64,000 nt of DNA. Origin: Coprinus comatus (Eukaryota; Basidiomycota; Agaricomycetes; Agaricales; Agaricaceae). Under the pieces are notes generated by a model, which was not told the origin of the DNA, did no database searches, and was given only the letters and a program-made list of their open reading frames with translations. This document shows, in pieces, positions 1-10,511 of this stretch (position 1 is its first letter; each line of letters starts with the position of its first letter). The DNA lies in contig JAWPGT010000067.1 in the NCBI GenBank assembly GCA_034638255.1, positions 56,708-120,707 of the forward strand, written 5' to 3'. The position numbers and the translations under genes are program-made.

Positions 1-519
1 CTTCGCAGGCCAGCGGTAGAGCACTAATGCCTGTCATTAGTGGCTTTTGGTGGAGAAGGTTGTGGGTATTTGCAAAGGTATTCAGGGATTTCAGGGGGGA
101 GAAGTTGTTGCCGTGTCAGTCACGTGCGTATGACGGCACGTCGAAATTACGCAGTTTATTTTTTTCTATTTTTTTCTTCATTCATGACTGCGGAAGATAT
201 ATTCCATGAAATAAAAACTCTCACCCTCAGAAAAACCTGAACTTTTCGCCAACATACCTTGTACAAATCACATTTCTCCTTTCTCATATCTGACGAGGAA
301 TTTAGAAAAATGGACTGTATAATATTCGGTTTAGACAATGATTACTGAATTGCTATATCACTAACCAAAGCATCCGTGATCCTTAGATTCGAATCCAAAC
401 CGATAGAGGATATGTGAGCACTGAGGATGCTGTCAACATCTATTAATATCAAGTCGTTACGGTCACTAGCGCCGCTATGTTTATTGTCACTTAACAGTGA
501 CGTTCACAATATCATTATA
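1..519. other. Left edge, no supported gene
   Basis: I see no convincing coding sequence here. There is a perfect 7-8 bp hairpin near 22-48 and tRNA-like words, but no complete cloverleaf. The region probably holds the promoter of the F-box gene that starts at 520. Confidence 0.4.
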
Positions 520-2123
520 ATGACTTCCACAGGGGAGATGACAGAGAGTAGCACCAGTCAAACGAGGGTTATACCACAGCTCGTCACATTACCGCCTGAA
601 CTACTTCACCACACCCTTCTATATCTAGGTTACGAGGAACTGTCGCGAGCACGGCTGGTAGATCATCTCTCCCTTTTAAACATACCTTCTTACTGACGGT
701 TGTGACTTAAAGACATGCAAACTATTGTACTCTGTAACGATGTCGCGACAATTCTGGCGCGACAAACTTCATCTACATCGGTACTACAGTTACGTTCCAC
801 CTGAAGAAAAATTGGAGGATTACAGGATTAATGAATTGGCATCATTAGTTCTGCGTCGGCTTCGAGTCCTCCAATATTGGTCTCCAGACAACTCGAGCCT
901 CAACTTTCATTCGCGATCATTTGACCCATGGAGAGTCCTCCTGTATCGACTCCTTCCAGGAGGCCGATGGTTACTGGCCATGAACCACGAAGGCGAGTGT
1001 CGTGAGTACGATCTCGATCGTCCCAATATCAAAGGGCGCGTGTTGTTCGATTCTTCAAGTATCCGTAACGACTCAAGTATAACGTCTGGCTTAAATCGTT
1101 TCTCCCGATTTACCATCTGGATGGATACTTTGACAAAAAGATTGTCCTTCCGCACTGCAAGTTGGAACCCAATGCTTGGCTCTCCTTTCAGTGAGTCGAG
1201 TCTTCACTAAGTAACATGATACAAAATAGCTGACTTGAAGAAAGTTGGCCATGTTACCATCTCCGTTATTCATCAGATTGATCTCATAGGGCATGGTTCT
1301 GAAGCTACCCTAATTGCGAAACCAATCGCCAATATCTCTGACGAGCGCAATCTCATGGCTGTCTCTGCCGCAATATCAGAACATTATCTAGTCCAAATCA
1401 ACTGCGAACACCTTTCAAGAGTAGCCGAAATATGTTTGATATCGTATAATCCTAGTGCTGGCACCGCACAGGTCGAAAATCGTGTTCAAATCGACTATCC
1501 CGAACTAATAGTGAGTCCGCCAGTTCCAAGTTCAATTTGTGATCCATCAGATATTTTCTCACTCCCTCGACAAGACTCAATTACAGTTTGGTAATCAAGA
1601 CCAACTGATAACAATATCCGACTACTGCTTAGAAATCTTCACTATACCCCAGATCCTTGGACACCATAGTGAAGGGACATTACAACCCTTACAGCGATTT
1701 TCCATGAACTTCGCTTTTGACATTACGTCAGAAATATACCTACACCAGCAATCATCCTACATCTTAGGAAGATTCATGAACGAATTCAATCTCATAACAG
1801 TCAGCAACGATCTAGAAGTGCCCATAACATCGACAAGTTTCTTTGAACAGCCTTTCGATCGGAGAAATGACAAAGTTATGCCTGAAATCGGTCCATCAGC
1901 GACTATACTTCCGCTAGCACGTGGATACCTTGATATTGTAACCTATTCTTTGGATGATCTCTCAGTACAAGCACGTTGTAAAAGATCTCGACCTCTCATG
2001 ATAGATGGATCACGTGCGCGGTTAGAAGGATATGAGATTCATGGTATGGATGAAACAGTTGGCCGAGTTTTACTGGTTCATCGTCGTGATGGACATTGTG
2101 TTGTTTTAGATACAACTTCATGA
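520..2123 (+). CDS. F-box protein, spliced
   Basis: Likely substrate-receptor subunit of an SCF ubiquitin ligase. The start is the ATG at 520; an in-frame ATG at 427 would add 31 residues. Residues about 24-60 form an F-box helix set (LPPELLHHTLLYLGYEELSR, then RLTCKLLYSV once intron 1 is removed). Exon 1 is 520-657, intron 658-712 with a CTGAC branch site, exon 2 713-1190, intron 1191-1229 (39 bp), exon 3 1230-1510. The third intron starts with GTGAGT at 1511; acceptors ending at 1550, 1574 and 1586 all keep frame, so that junction is ambiguous. The last exon ends at TGA 2121-2123. The C-terminal ~400 residues show no recognised repeat but look like the beta-propeller-type tails common in agaric F-box families. 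The F-box call rests on pattern only. Confidence 0.72.
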
Positions 2124-3647
2124 AATTCAGACCAAGTGTATAGTAGGTGTTTTCGGTGTGGCATCAAACAAAGTGACAGCATATGGTCGAATCACTTCGT
2201 TTTTCCCAGTAGGACCTCGTACTTGGCAGCCACTGTGTGATTTCTATCATGGTTCCTTCATGGCGGTTGGGGACTACGGATGAGAATGTTGCTGAAATGA
2301 GTTGGTAATATGAAGCAAACTGCAGAATTTTGTATAAAAATTTGTATTTGTACACTTTGTAAAGTATGGGGAGAGTAGTGGTAATAGTGAGGGGGTACTA
2401 ATGAGCATTTAGGAGCGGAAAAATCATCGAAGATGGCCTTACCAGCATCGCGTCCTCCTAGCTCCACCTTTATCAGCATTCCGGGAAATGCTTCAGACAC
2501 AATTTTCCAGTTTCCTTTTGGTTTCACTGCTGAAGCGCTGACTTTGATACATTGGCATTTGCTTTAAGGGGTTTAAAATGTATTCGGAAATCATATATCA
2601 CTTTTGGCAAGTCATTTTGCTTTAATAGTAAAGCATTTGGTCTTTTGTAAAGTCGCCTAGGTATGATTTAATCCCATAAATTGATTTTGAAAATAACTTC
2701 CAGAACGCCGATGTGAGCACTTTTAATTGACAGATCGATGATGTAGTTTATAGTTGAGTTCCCCAGAGATACTTGCCAACTTTTTCCGGCGAAATCGATT
2801 CCACCTTTGCAACTGGAACCTGATCGGAACATTGGCAAGTCGCAAGAACTACATGATAGATGAAGTAAACTTGGACATGATTTCTGATATCACAAGTGGG
2901 TTGAACGAATGATACTCCGGAAGAAAACACGAAAAGTAGCGAGAGCTTCGGAGAAGATGGATCATGTTACCAGTGATAAAAATTTTATATTTCGACATGA
3001 CATACTGAGAAAGTGGCTTGAAGTTTTGAAGAATGAGTTGTAGTAATTAACACATCCTACTTTGCTAAGAGAATGGGCCTCCCAGTGTTGGGCTTGAGCT
3101 TGAGCTCCCCCTGGCAGGCATGTGCCATGAACTATAAATTGGTAAATAAAAATTTAGTGCCAACCAAGCACGAAATACGATTGATTGGACTTGTCATTTT
3201 GGTTGGAGAGCGAGTGGAGAATGGGTGGGGCAATGGAAACGGCACCACGTTCTGGCGCTAAAACCCTGCTATGAATATCGTGGTTCGCAAGATGTTAGAC
3301 ACGGGCCTGATTTTTGAAACCTGAAATTATCCCACAGATAGGATTCAGCCACATCTGACATATCATTCACGTGAAATTTAGGCCCAGGGATTTCAACTTT
3401 CAATGATTTTGCATTAGTAGCAACAGCTATAGACAAGATTCATCATGGTAGTCTGATATAACGCAGATGATGATGAACACGCATATTTTAAAGTACGCCA
3501 CGTGGGAAAGTTGATTGTAGGTTGATCGTTAATCTGTGCACAACTGGTTGCTGGGGCACTTTGTCATGTCGGTAAGTTTTGTATGTGTGTTTTAATTAAA
3601 CCAATGTAGTATCCCCAATTGCTCGACAGATGCAGTACACGAGACGG
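2124..3647. other. Intergenic, with possible gene relics
   Basis: Region between the convergent F-box and DBP4 genes. No complete gene is supported. One minus-strand segment near 2404-2548 resembles the end of a secreted carbohydrate-active protein (listed separately). A 49-codon minus-strand ORF starts with a true ATG at 2998 and begins like an NAD(P)-binding fold (MSKYKIFITG) but loses that resemblance immediately. Confidence 0.4.
2404..2548 (-). pseudogene. Possible carbohydrate-binding domain remnant
   Basis: Minus-strand translation gives a ~45-residue stretch with W, F-P-G-M, a V-x-L-G-G strand and A-I-F-D-D-F-S-A. That is the closing pattern of jelly-roll domains at the C-terminus of some fungal polysaccharide lyases and CBM-bearing enzymes. 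No upstream exon, start or intron can be joined to it, so it is probably a relic. Recognition is by pattern only and weak. Confidence 0.22.
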
Positions 3648-6523
3648 CTATCTACGTGACAACAACCGTAGCGCAAGTTCTTCTTCGTCATCCAGATCCT
3701 CCTCCACTACCCTCCGTTTCTTATGTTGTTGTGGCGTTTCATCTTCACTCTCAGAAGGAAGATCAAATTCCGGTGATACATATCCATCATCCTCCGCTGC
3801 GTCAAGATACGCAATTGGACCTCCATCGTCACCCATCTAAGTGTTATTAAATCAGATTCATCCCACTATTACTAGAGAACCAAAAATCACTCACTTTTTC
3901 TTTCTCCTTTCTCTTCCTCTTCTTCTCTTGTTTCTTTTCCTTCGCTTGTTCACGATCTACAACATCAGTAACCAACATCTTCATCCTCTCTTCCAAAGCA
4001 AACTTCTTTCCTTCCTCTTCAGCACCAACCAAACCACCCCTCTTCTCAAACCATTTATCACCATCTTCTAATTCATACAAAGCATGAGCTTCTCCTTCAT
4101 CATCGAAAATCAATTTGGTATTCGTTCCTCCTGTAATCAATGCACGTTTAGCTCTACCCAATTTTTGTTTCCGTTTGGATAGATTTTCATGATGATCGTC
4201 GTTTAATGGTAGTGTAGTAGGTATTTCGGATAAATCGTGATCAGCACGTTTAAGTGTGATGAAGTCGTCATCATCGGAAACGGGATCGTGATCAATGAGT
4301 TTGTTGTAATGCTCGGAAAGGATGTTTTGATTTTTACGTTCGAACATCCTGTCATACTTTGTTCGAACTGTTGTAGTCTATACATACAGGATCAAAGGTC
4401 AACGTTTAAGTAAAGTGAGGTTTAAGAAGTAATATGACGAACCTTGTTGGATTTCTCTCCAGATGCTTTATTACTCTCTTCTTCCGAATCACTCTCAGTA
4501 GATTCGGATTCCTCATTATCTGAATTTGAATCTTCTTCACCCTCAGAACCACTTCCACTACCACTTCCATCATCACTCTCGTCATCACTACCAATAACGG
4601 CCTTTTGTTTCCTTGCTTTGATTTCTGCTTTTTCTTGTGCTACTTCAGCTTCAGCTTCTTCAACAGTCCGTGATGCGTTTTTTCTCTTCTTCGCAATTTC
4701 TTTACTCAAGAATTTTATTTTAGGAGCTCCAGGTAAACCAAGTGATTCCGCAAATTCTTCAGTAGGCAATTCCTCGAGTTTGAATATTGATTTATTCTTT
4801 TGTAGGTATATCGATCGAAGATACGAAACGAATGCCTATTCCATTATCCTATTAATTCACATACACAATTTTCAAAAAAACAAAAACAAAAACAAACTAC
4901 GTACCCGTTGACCCAAATACTTAATCTCCGGATCCTGAAAACACAACTTTTGCAACTGATTATCAATACTCTGCGTCTTACTCGTCTTAATCTTAATTTT
5001 CGCAACTTTCAAATTCTTACTTTCCAACACTTTAACCATTCCCTCTTCCTCACTTGGAAGTAACAATATCAATCCTTTACCCTTCCTTTCATATCTAGCA
5101 GTCCTTCCAACTCTATGAATATATGTTTCAACATCTTCAGGAGCATCAACTTGAATAACCCAATCAACTGAAGGAAAATCCAATCCACGAGCAGCTATAT
5201 CTGTAGCGATTAATACAGCATGTTTTGTTGTTGTGAATTTTTGATACATTGTAAGACGTGCGGTTTGTTTTTGTTTGCCGTGAAGATGGATTAGTGGAAT
5301 ACCAGGATGCATTCGACAGAATGTTTCATAGACGAAACGGACTTGTTTGCATGAAGAGAGGAAAACGATGGTTTTGGCTTGGAGATGAGTTTTAATGAAT
5401 GACCATAGAACGGAGAGTTTTTGATCGAGAGTGCAGATGGCGTAATGTTGTTCAAGGTTGGGTGGAATGTAGTTGTCGCTATTGGTTGAAGGAGAAATGG
5501 ATGGGTCGGTGGAGGAAGAAGGTGGGTTAACAGATACTGGGTCATTCAAACTTAGACGAGCAAGGTCGGAAACCGAGGAAGTTTGGGTGGCGGAGAATAA
5601 GAGGGTTTGTCGAGACTTGGGAAGATGGGAGAGGAGAGCAGCGAGAGTGCGTTGGAAACCCATATCTAGAATCCTGTCGGCTTCGTCGAGAACTTATGCA
5701 GATCTTGAGAAGTGTACTTTAGGACAAATCTTTTCAGATACTCACCTAGCATTTGTAAATTGTCAGCGTCGAAACCCACAGTTTGGTCCATGTGTTGAAG
5801 TAAACGACCAGGTGTGGCGACGAGAATGTTCATTCTGGTTAGACGGTCCCTTTCATCCTTGAGATTCTTACCACCAATTACCAGACCTGCTGAAAAGGCG
5901 TGGTAACCTCCAATCGAGCGGAGCACATCAAATATTTGTACTGCCTGGATTCTATTAGCAGTCTCTGCGAGGAGAAACAAAGTGCACACATACCAACTCT
6001 CGTGTGGGCGAGATAATCAAAGCCCCTAGTCCGTCGGTTGGTCCCCACTTGCGACGATATAGAATCTCGAGTACTGGGACTAAAAATGCCAACGTCTTTC
6101 CACTTCCTGTTCTTGCGGCACCTAGGACATCTTTTCCCTTCAGAGATATAGGCAGACTTTGAGCTTGGACTTCGGTCATTTCTACAAAAAAGGCCTTTTT
6201 CAAACCTATTCAATAACCTTAGCATCTTATCATTTTTTCAATAACAAAGCATACCTCTCTTCGTATTTTCAGATATGGGCAAGTCAGAGAATAGTTTAAG
6301 ATCATCTGGTGCGACCTATACCTAATTCCATGAGCATCGGTTCTCCAAATGGCAAAAAAAGTAGTATGCTCACGTATTCCATAGCCATTTTATCGACTGC
6401 TTCGACCTTTTGTTTTTCTGACATGCGCTTGGCCTTTACAGGACGTATGGAAGACTTTTTTTGCCTTTTCTTGTCGTATTGTTGTTTTCCATGAGGTCTT
6501 GAGTTTGGTAATGGTTCTGGCAT
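3648..6523 (-). CDS. DBP4: DEAD-box ATP-dependent RNA helicase DBP4 (Hca4/DDX10 type)
   Basis: Nucleolar helicase of the small-subunit processome, known in the family to release U14 snoRNA from pre-rRNA. Eight exons read in frame: 6374-6523, 6255-6315, 5994-6205, 5746-5944, 4905-5692, 4443-4835, 3895-4377 and 3648-3836, giving 824 aa (yeast Hca4 is 770). Visible motifs are ARTGSGKT (~101-108), PTRELA, TPGR, VLDEAD (~208-213), SAT (~241), ARGLDF (~375) and HRVGRTAR (~400-407). The C-terminal half is acidic and lysine-rich with Asp/Glu/Ser runs, as in DBP4. Intron 3 has a TGCTAAT branch site. The exon 6 to 7 junction uses a GTTCGT donor. The start at 6523 is the first ATG in frame. It diverges from the 4-TM gene across 178 bp. 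Confidence 0.93.
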
Positions 6524-6577
6524 AACTGATGTTCTTGACAAATGTTGATCGCCAGGCCAAATTTCTGTTCAAAACGT

Positions 6578-6605
6578 CACGTGATTATAAACGCCGCTAT
6601 AAATA
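6578..6605. promoter_or_regulatory. Divergent promoter: CACGTG box and TATAAATA
   Basis: The 178-bp gap between DBP4 (minus) and the 4-TM gene (plus) holds a palindromic CACGTG E-box at 6578-6583 and a TATAAATA at 6598-6605, about 95 bp before the plus-strand ATG. Both are seen directly; their use as a shared promoter is inferred. Confidence 0.45.
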
Positions 6606-6701
6606 ACTTTCTCATATCTTTCTCTCACAAACTAGTGTAATATATGGATTTGTCTTCCTTTCATCCGTGCCACCACTGCAGCCCTTCAACCAACAGCCGC
6701 G

Positions 6702-7847
6702 ATGTCCATAAATGACAAGCTTAAACCGGATTTCGACCTCAACCTCAAGCTAAAGGCACCTAGCTATCTTGAGGTCGCCGTCACTTTGATGCCCAAACGT
6801 ATGACTGGCGTCAAGCATATTCTACGCCCTGCTTGTCGCTTTCTCCCCCTGCCCATGTCTCTTGGATGGCAGGAAAATCCGACATGCGATGACTATCCAC
6901 AGAAGGATCTCATTCCCGACCTCATGATCTCGGATATTGCATCAGGAGCAACAAGGCGCGTATATGCACCATGGATGCATGCCTTGTATACCATGTCTCT
7001 AGAGGAACACAACTTCAAGGGTGCTGCAGAGATCAAACTCAAGGAAGCAAGTTTCACGGAGAGGATCTGTTGGCAACATCGCCTTGCTGTATGCGTACTT
7101 CTCGCCCAAGTCGTCTTGGGCTTCTGGGGACTCTCGCAGCATGAATACAGAGCTGCGGCTATTGTTCTATCTGGAACAGTTTTGCAAATTTTGGAAGGGC
7201 TGTATGCAGTGAGGTTTCCTCGGCACAAGGAGCCGCGGCGGTGGAAAACACAGAGGATGTATGCGTTACACAAAGGCATGTTAACAACACACATACTCCT
7301 GGTTTCGCACCAACCGGCCACGAATAAGAGGACATCCAGCGGGGATTCCGTCTACATCAACCTAGAGGATGCTTCTGCACCTATGCCAGAACATCGTAAA
7401 GGCATGAAACGCATACTGGAATTTGCATGTCGTGGGTTCTTGCAACTCGCGAATATCGTTCTGCAACTTGCTTGTGTCGTGTCGAGATCCGATACCCTCC
7501 TCATTCCCTTAACGCTTGTCATTGGCAGCATCGCTTCTGAAGTCCTCGTTGCCATACGCGTCCCTCTTCCTCAGTACCATTCATTCGAGCCACTTGAAAC
7601 ATCAGAATCCCGTCCGAGCTTACTCGATCTAGTTCTTGCGACCTGTCAACGTTCAGGCAGCAAATCCATCGGATTTGTGGAATCGATTTTACCGGATAAA
7701 GAGGGCAAGCATGTCGATTATGATTGGATTACGGAGGTGTTTGAAAAGGGTGCTTGGGGAATAAAGCCCCATCCGAATCATCAATCTGCCAACGTTGTCC
7801 ACTCAACAGCATTGAGACGAAGAACAATGCTAGTAAGTCACGTTTAA
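6702..7847 (+). CDS. Hypothetical membrane protein, four predicted TM helices
   Basis: An uninterrupted 381-codon frame starts at an ATG just after a CA-rich leader. Hydrophobic stretches at about residues 127-144, 150-170, 245-262 and 265-285 suggest two TM hairpins separated by a polar loop. The N-terminal 120 residues and C-terminal 90 residues are hydrophilic. I do not recognise the family and give no function. A GTAAGT at 7830-7835 followed by an AG-rich tract means the true C-terminus could be spliced onward; the unspliced stop is at 7845-7847. Confidence 0.6.
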   Translation: MSINDKLKPDFDLNLKLKAPSYLEVAVTLMPKRMTGVKHILRPACRFLPLPMSLGWQENPTCDDYPQKDLIPDLMISDIASGATRRVYAPWMHALYTMSLEEHNFKGAAEIKLKEASFTERICWQHRLAVCVLLAQVVLGFWGLSQHEYRAAAIVLSGTVLQILEGLYAVRFPRHKEPRRWKTQRMYALHKGMLTTHILLVSHQPATNKRTSSGDSVYINLEDASAPMPEHRKGMKRILEFACRGFLQLANIVLQLACVVSRSDTLLIPLTLVIGSIASEVLVAIRVPLPQYHSFEPLETSESRPSLLDLVLATCQRSGSKSIGFVESILPDKEGKHVDYDWITEVFEKGAWGIKPHPNHQSANVVHSTALRRRTMLVSHV

Positions 7848-8648
7848 TTAGCATTTCTCAGCCTAGTACAATGCTCATAAATCTTAATTTACCCTTAGCG
7901 TTCCTGAGTCTTTTAATCTTTGATTGACACCTCGTTTTCCCACAATTTTCACTCCTGAAGTCAATATTTCGGCGCCGTAGATGATATGATTTTACTCATA
8001 CATTAATTTTCTCAAATCAAATTCCGATGATCATTTATACTTAATATGCCCCAATAACACTAACATTGGATGTGGTCAGAACTGTTTGAAGGACTTGGGA
8101 AGGGCAAGTTCGAGTTTGAATCAACGGGGTTCCTCGGTTTCCAACATATCAACTGTCAGTAATTTAGATCACCGCATTAAAATTAACCTCCTTACAACAT
8201 GCCCACAATGTTATTCGTAACGTTATCACTTACTCATTTTAGTCCTAATATCATGGAAACGGTGTTCGCTTTTGCTACGTTACCCGCTGAACAACATATA
8301 CTTGTACGTATATGGTTTTATTCCCCTTGTCGCTATAATTGGTTCGATCTGTTCCTACAGTGTGTCAGCTGTCCTCCACATGATACCACCGCAAGCCTCA
8401 ATGAACTTTAACAGCTTCCATCATGGTTGATCAGACAGTAACCAAATGTCCTGTGGGAGCGCTACTAATGCTGTTGAGGTCTAGGGGCGCTTGTTAGCAG
8501 TATTTTAAACCATCAGTGCAATGGCGAGTGTTCGGTATTCCCTTCCTTCCTCCTTGTTCCTCAGTAGCGAGTTTGAATAACGTGAGTTAGAATTTTATGA
8601 TAAACACGATTCACCAACTCATGGAAGGCATTATAATCTAGTCGAAGT
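7848..8648. other. Intergenic, no supported gene
   Basis: AT-rich sequence between two plus-strand genes. I see only short unsupported ORFs; the 3' part presumably carries the promoter of the HET-like gene at 8649. Confidence 0.4.
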
Positions 8649-10511
8649 ATGGTTAAAAAAATTAAATTGTCAGAATCCTGGCGAATTTTCACTACATACG
8701 TTAAGCCTGGAAGATTGCTACAAGAAGACCCTGGGGTCAAAGGACCTCTTTGGTTTGGCAAACGTCCAGACAGCGAGTGGCATTTCATTGCCAATGTTCT
8801 TCGGCTCTTTTGTGCGGTTGTTTTTGCTCCAATTTGGCTGCTTGTTCCATTCTCAACTGGTTCTGCGAAAGAGTTTTGGAAGAGACTTTTATGGGGTATA
8901 GAATGGTCGCATACGCCTGATGCTGTGTTATTGGAGGCGCCAAGGTTCTCGGTCAAGGACGTGAAACCTGATGGGTCGAAGGGAAATAAGGAGGATTGCA
9001 AAAGTGATAGTGAAGATGAGGATGAAGAGGATGAGGATGAAGGAGAAGATGAAGTCGAAAATGGGAACACAATTGAAAAGGAATCACAACCAACAGAGAA
9101 GAAACTTCCGAGATCGAAATCTGGTCAATACGCGGTCACTGGCAAGAAACCACTTTGGTTGCTCAAAGTCGTTTTTGAAGGTGATAGGATTGTTTCACAA
9201 ACGCAAGTCCGGTATCGACCCAAACGGAGGAATCGCAATGGGTCTCAGTCTTCATCTGATCTTTCCGTGGAAGAAAAAAAAGCTCAGGAGTTGGAGCAGG
9301 ATGTACGTGCGAAGGGTGGGTATACGGCGATAAGTTACGCGATGGATAGTGCAGAGATTCTTTTTAAGAAGCAAGGTCGTGTTCTTCGTCCACAACCAAC
9401 GAAAGAAGAGATGGAGGGACGAGAATTCAGTAACGAGAATCGACAACTGATCAGTCAAGTCGTTTTGGAAGAATACGCAAAAGCTCGAAATAACATGAAG
9501 TCGGAAGGGGATGGATTGGAGTATATATGGCTGGATGAATATTGTCTGCATCATGAATCTATAACGAATGACAAAGAAGCTAAGAAACCGAGGAACAAAG
9601 AGGTCGGACATCTCGCAGACATATTCCGTTTCGCCAAACGCGTCGTGGTCTTTTGCCATATCGTTAACTGCAGGCACACTGGTATGAAATGTATTTGGGC
9701 CAATCGACTGTTCACTCTTGCCGAAATCTTGTATACCCCACAAGTTCTTCGAATGACTAGGTGTAAAGAATCGAATTCTAGTTCCATCATGGTTATCCCT
9801 GGTTACGACAAGATCGCGGATCCCGATGTAAAGGAGTATCGTTGGTGGGGAAAGCCTATCGAACCGAAGGAAGGATGTGAAAGGTTGGAACCACTCGTCA
9901 ACGCTATCCCTGTCAAGTTCCCGAAGACCCTCAATCATAAAGCACAACCTGCATTATCTATTATTGGACCTAAAGCTATTGCTTTAGGAAATATACTCCA
10001 ACGCGATTCCGGTGGATTGCACACCAATGTCGAGATGGAACCTGTTAAAAACGTCGCGATCGGGATATTTGTTTGCCTTATCATCATCGGTTTTATTTGT
10101 TTTTCTGGTGGACCTATCGGAATCATTGCAGGCGCGGTTCTTATTTATCTCTCCACAATCGGGTTGGCCATTTTCGAACTTTTGGCTGGTACGATTTTCG
10201 TTCGCAAGGATCAATGGATTGTCATTGAAGATCATAAAATATTTGGTCGTGATCCTCAAAGTTATATTCAATCACAAGATCCTACTTATGCACATGCAAC
10301 TGAATGGGGACCTCGTCAAATGATTCCACAGTTCGATTTACCACATCCAGATGGACCTGCTGGGAAAAATGAAGTCATTCGACCTTATGCGGTTACTTTA
10401 TTTGATATGAGTACTGGTGTTTTTGTTAGGGCAACTGTGACGGCTAGACCTAATGATATGGTTCTTCTCGCTATTCATGGAAGTGGTATTACTTGTAAGG
10501 AGAATGCCTGA
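8649..10511 (+). CDS. HET-like membrane protein, paralogue 1
   Basis: An unspliced 620-aa frame from ATG 8649. Layout: an N-terminal hydrophobic segment (~49-70), a strongly acidic linker (~120-140), a heterokaryon-incompatibility-like core with GYTAISYAMDS (~224) and YIWLDEYCLHHESI (~292) followed by an ADIFR-AKRVVVF strand, and two TM helices near ~465-515. HET domains act in fungal non-self recognition and cell death, but many family members are untested. A closely related paralogue at 53.8-55.9 kb has ~105 extra codons where this copy passes straight from IPG to KIADPD, and ~60 extra C-terminal residues where this copy ends in CKENA. This copy therefore probably carries an in-frame internal deletion and a changed C-terminus. 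Confidence 0.68.
   Translation: MVKKIKLSESWRIFTTYVKPGRLLQEDPGVKGPLWFGKRPDSEWHFIANVLRLFCAVVFAPIWLLVPFSTGSAKEFWKRLLWGIEWSHTPDAVLLEAPRFSVKDVKPDGSKGNKEDCKSDSEDEDEEDEDEGEDEVENGNTIEKESQPTEKKLPRSKSGQYAVTGKKPLWLLKVVFEGDRIVSQTQVRYRPKRRNRNGSQSSSDLSVEEKKAQELEQDVRAKGGYTAISYAMDSAEILFKKQGRVLRPQPTKEEMEGREFSNENRQLISQVVLEEYAKARNNMKSEGDGLEYIWLDEYCLHHESITNDKEAKKPRNKEVGHLADIFRFAKRVVVFCHIVNCRHTGMKCIWANRLFTLAEILYTPQVLRMTRCKESNSSSIMVIPGYDKIADPDVKEYRWWGKPIEPKEGCERLEPLVNAIPVKFPKTLNHKAQPALSIIGPKAIALGNILQRDSGGLHTNVEMEPVKNVAIGIFVCLIIIGFICFSGGPIGIIAGAVLIYLSTIGLAIFELLAGTIFVRKDQWIVIEDHKIFGRDPQSYIQSQDPTYAHATEWGPRQMIPQFDLPHPDGPAGKNEVIRPYAVTLFDMSTGVFVRATVTARPNDMVLLAIHGSGITCKENA

Noticed and set aside
1..50. tRNA-like start (AGCGGTAGAGCAC and a strong hairpin with loop GCCTGTC)
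   Set aside because: D-arm words are present but there is no T-arm (TTCRA) at the right distance, position 33 is not T, and no acceptor stem pairs.
323..400. Possible tRNA: TCGGTTT ... GATTCGAATCC ... AAACCGA
   Set aside because: The T-stem does not pair and acceptor spacing is wrong; only isolated words match.
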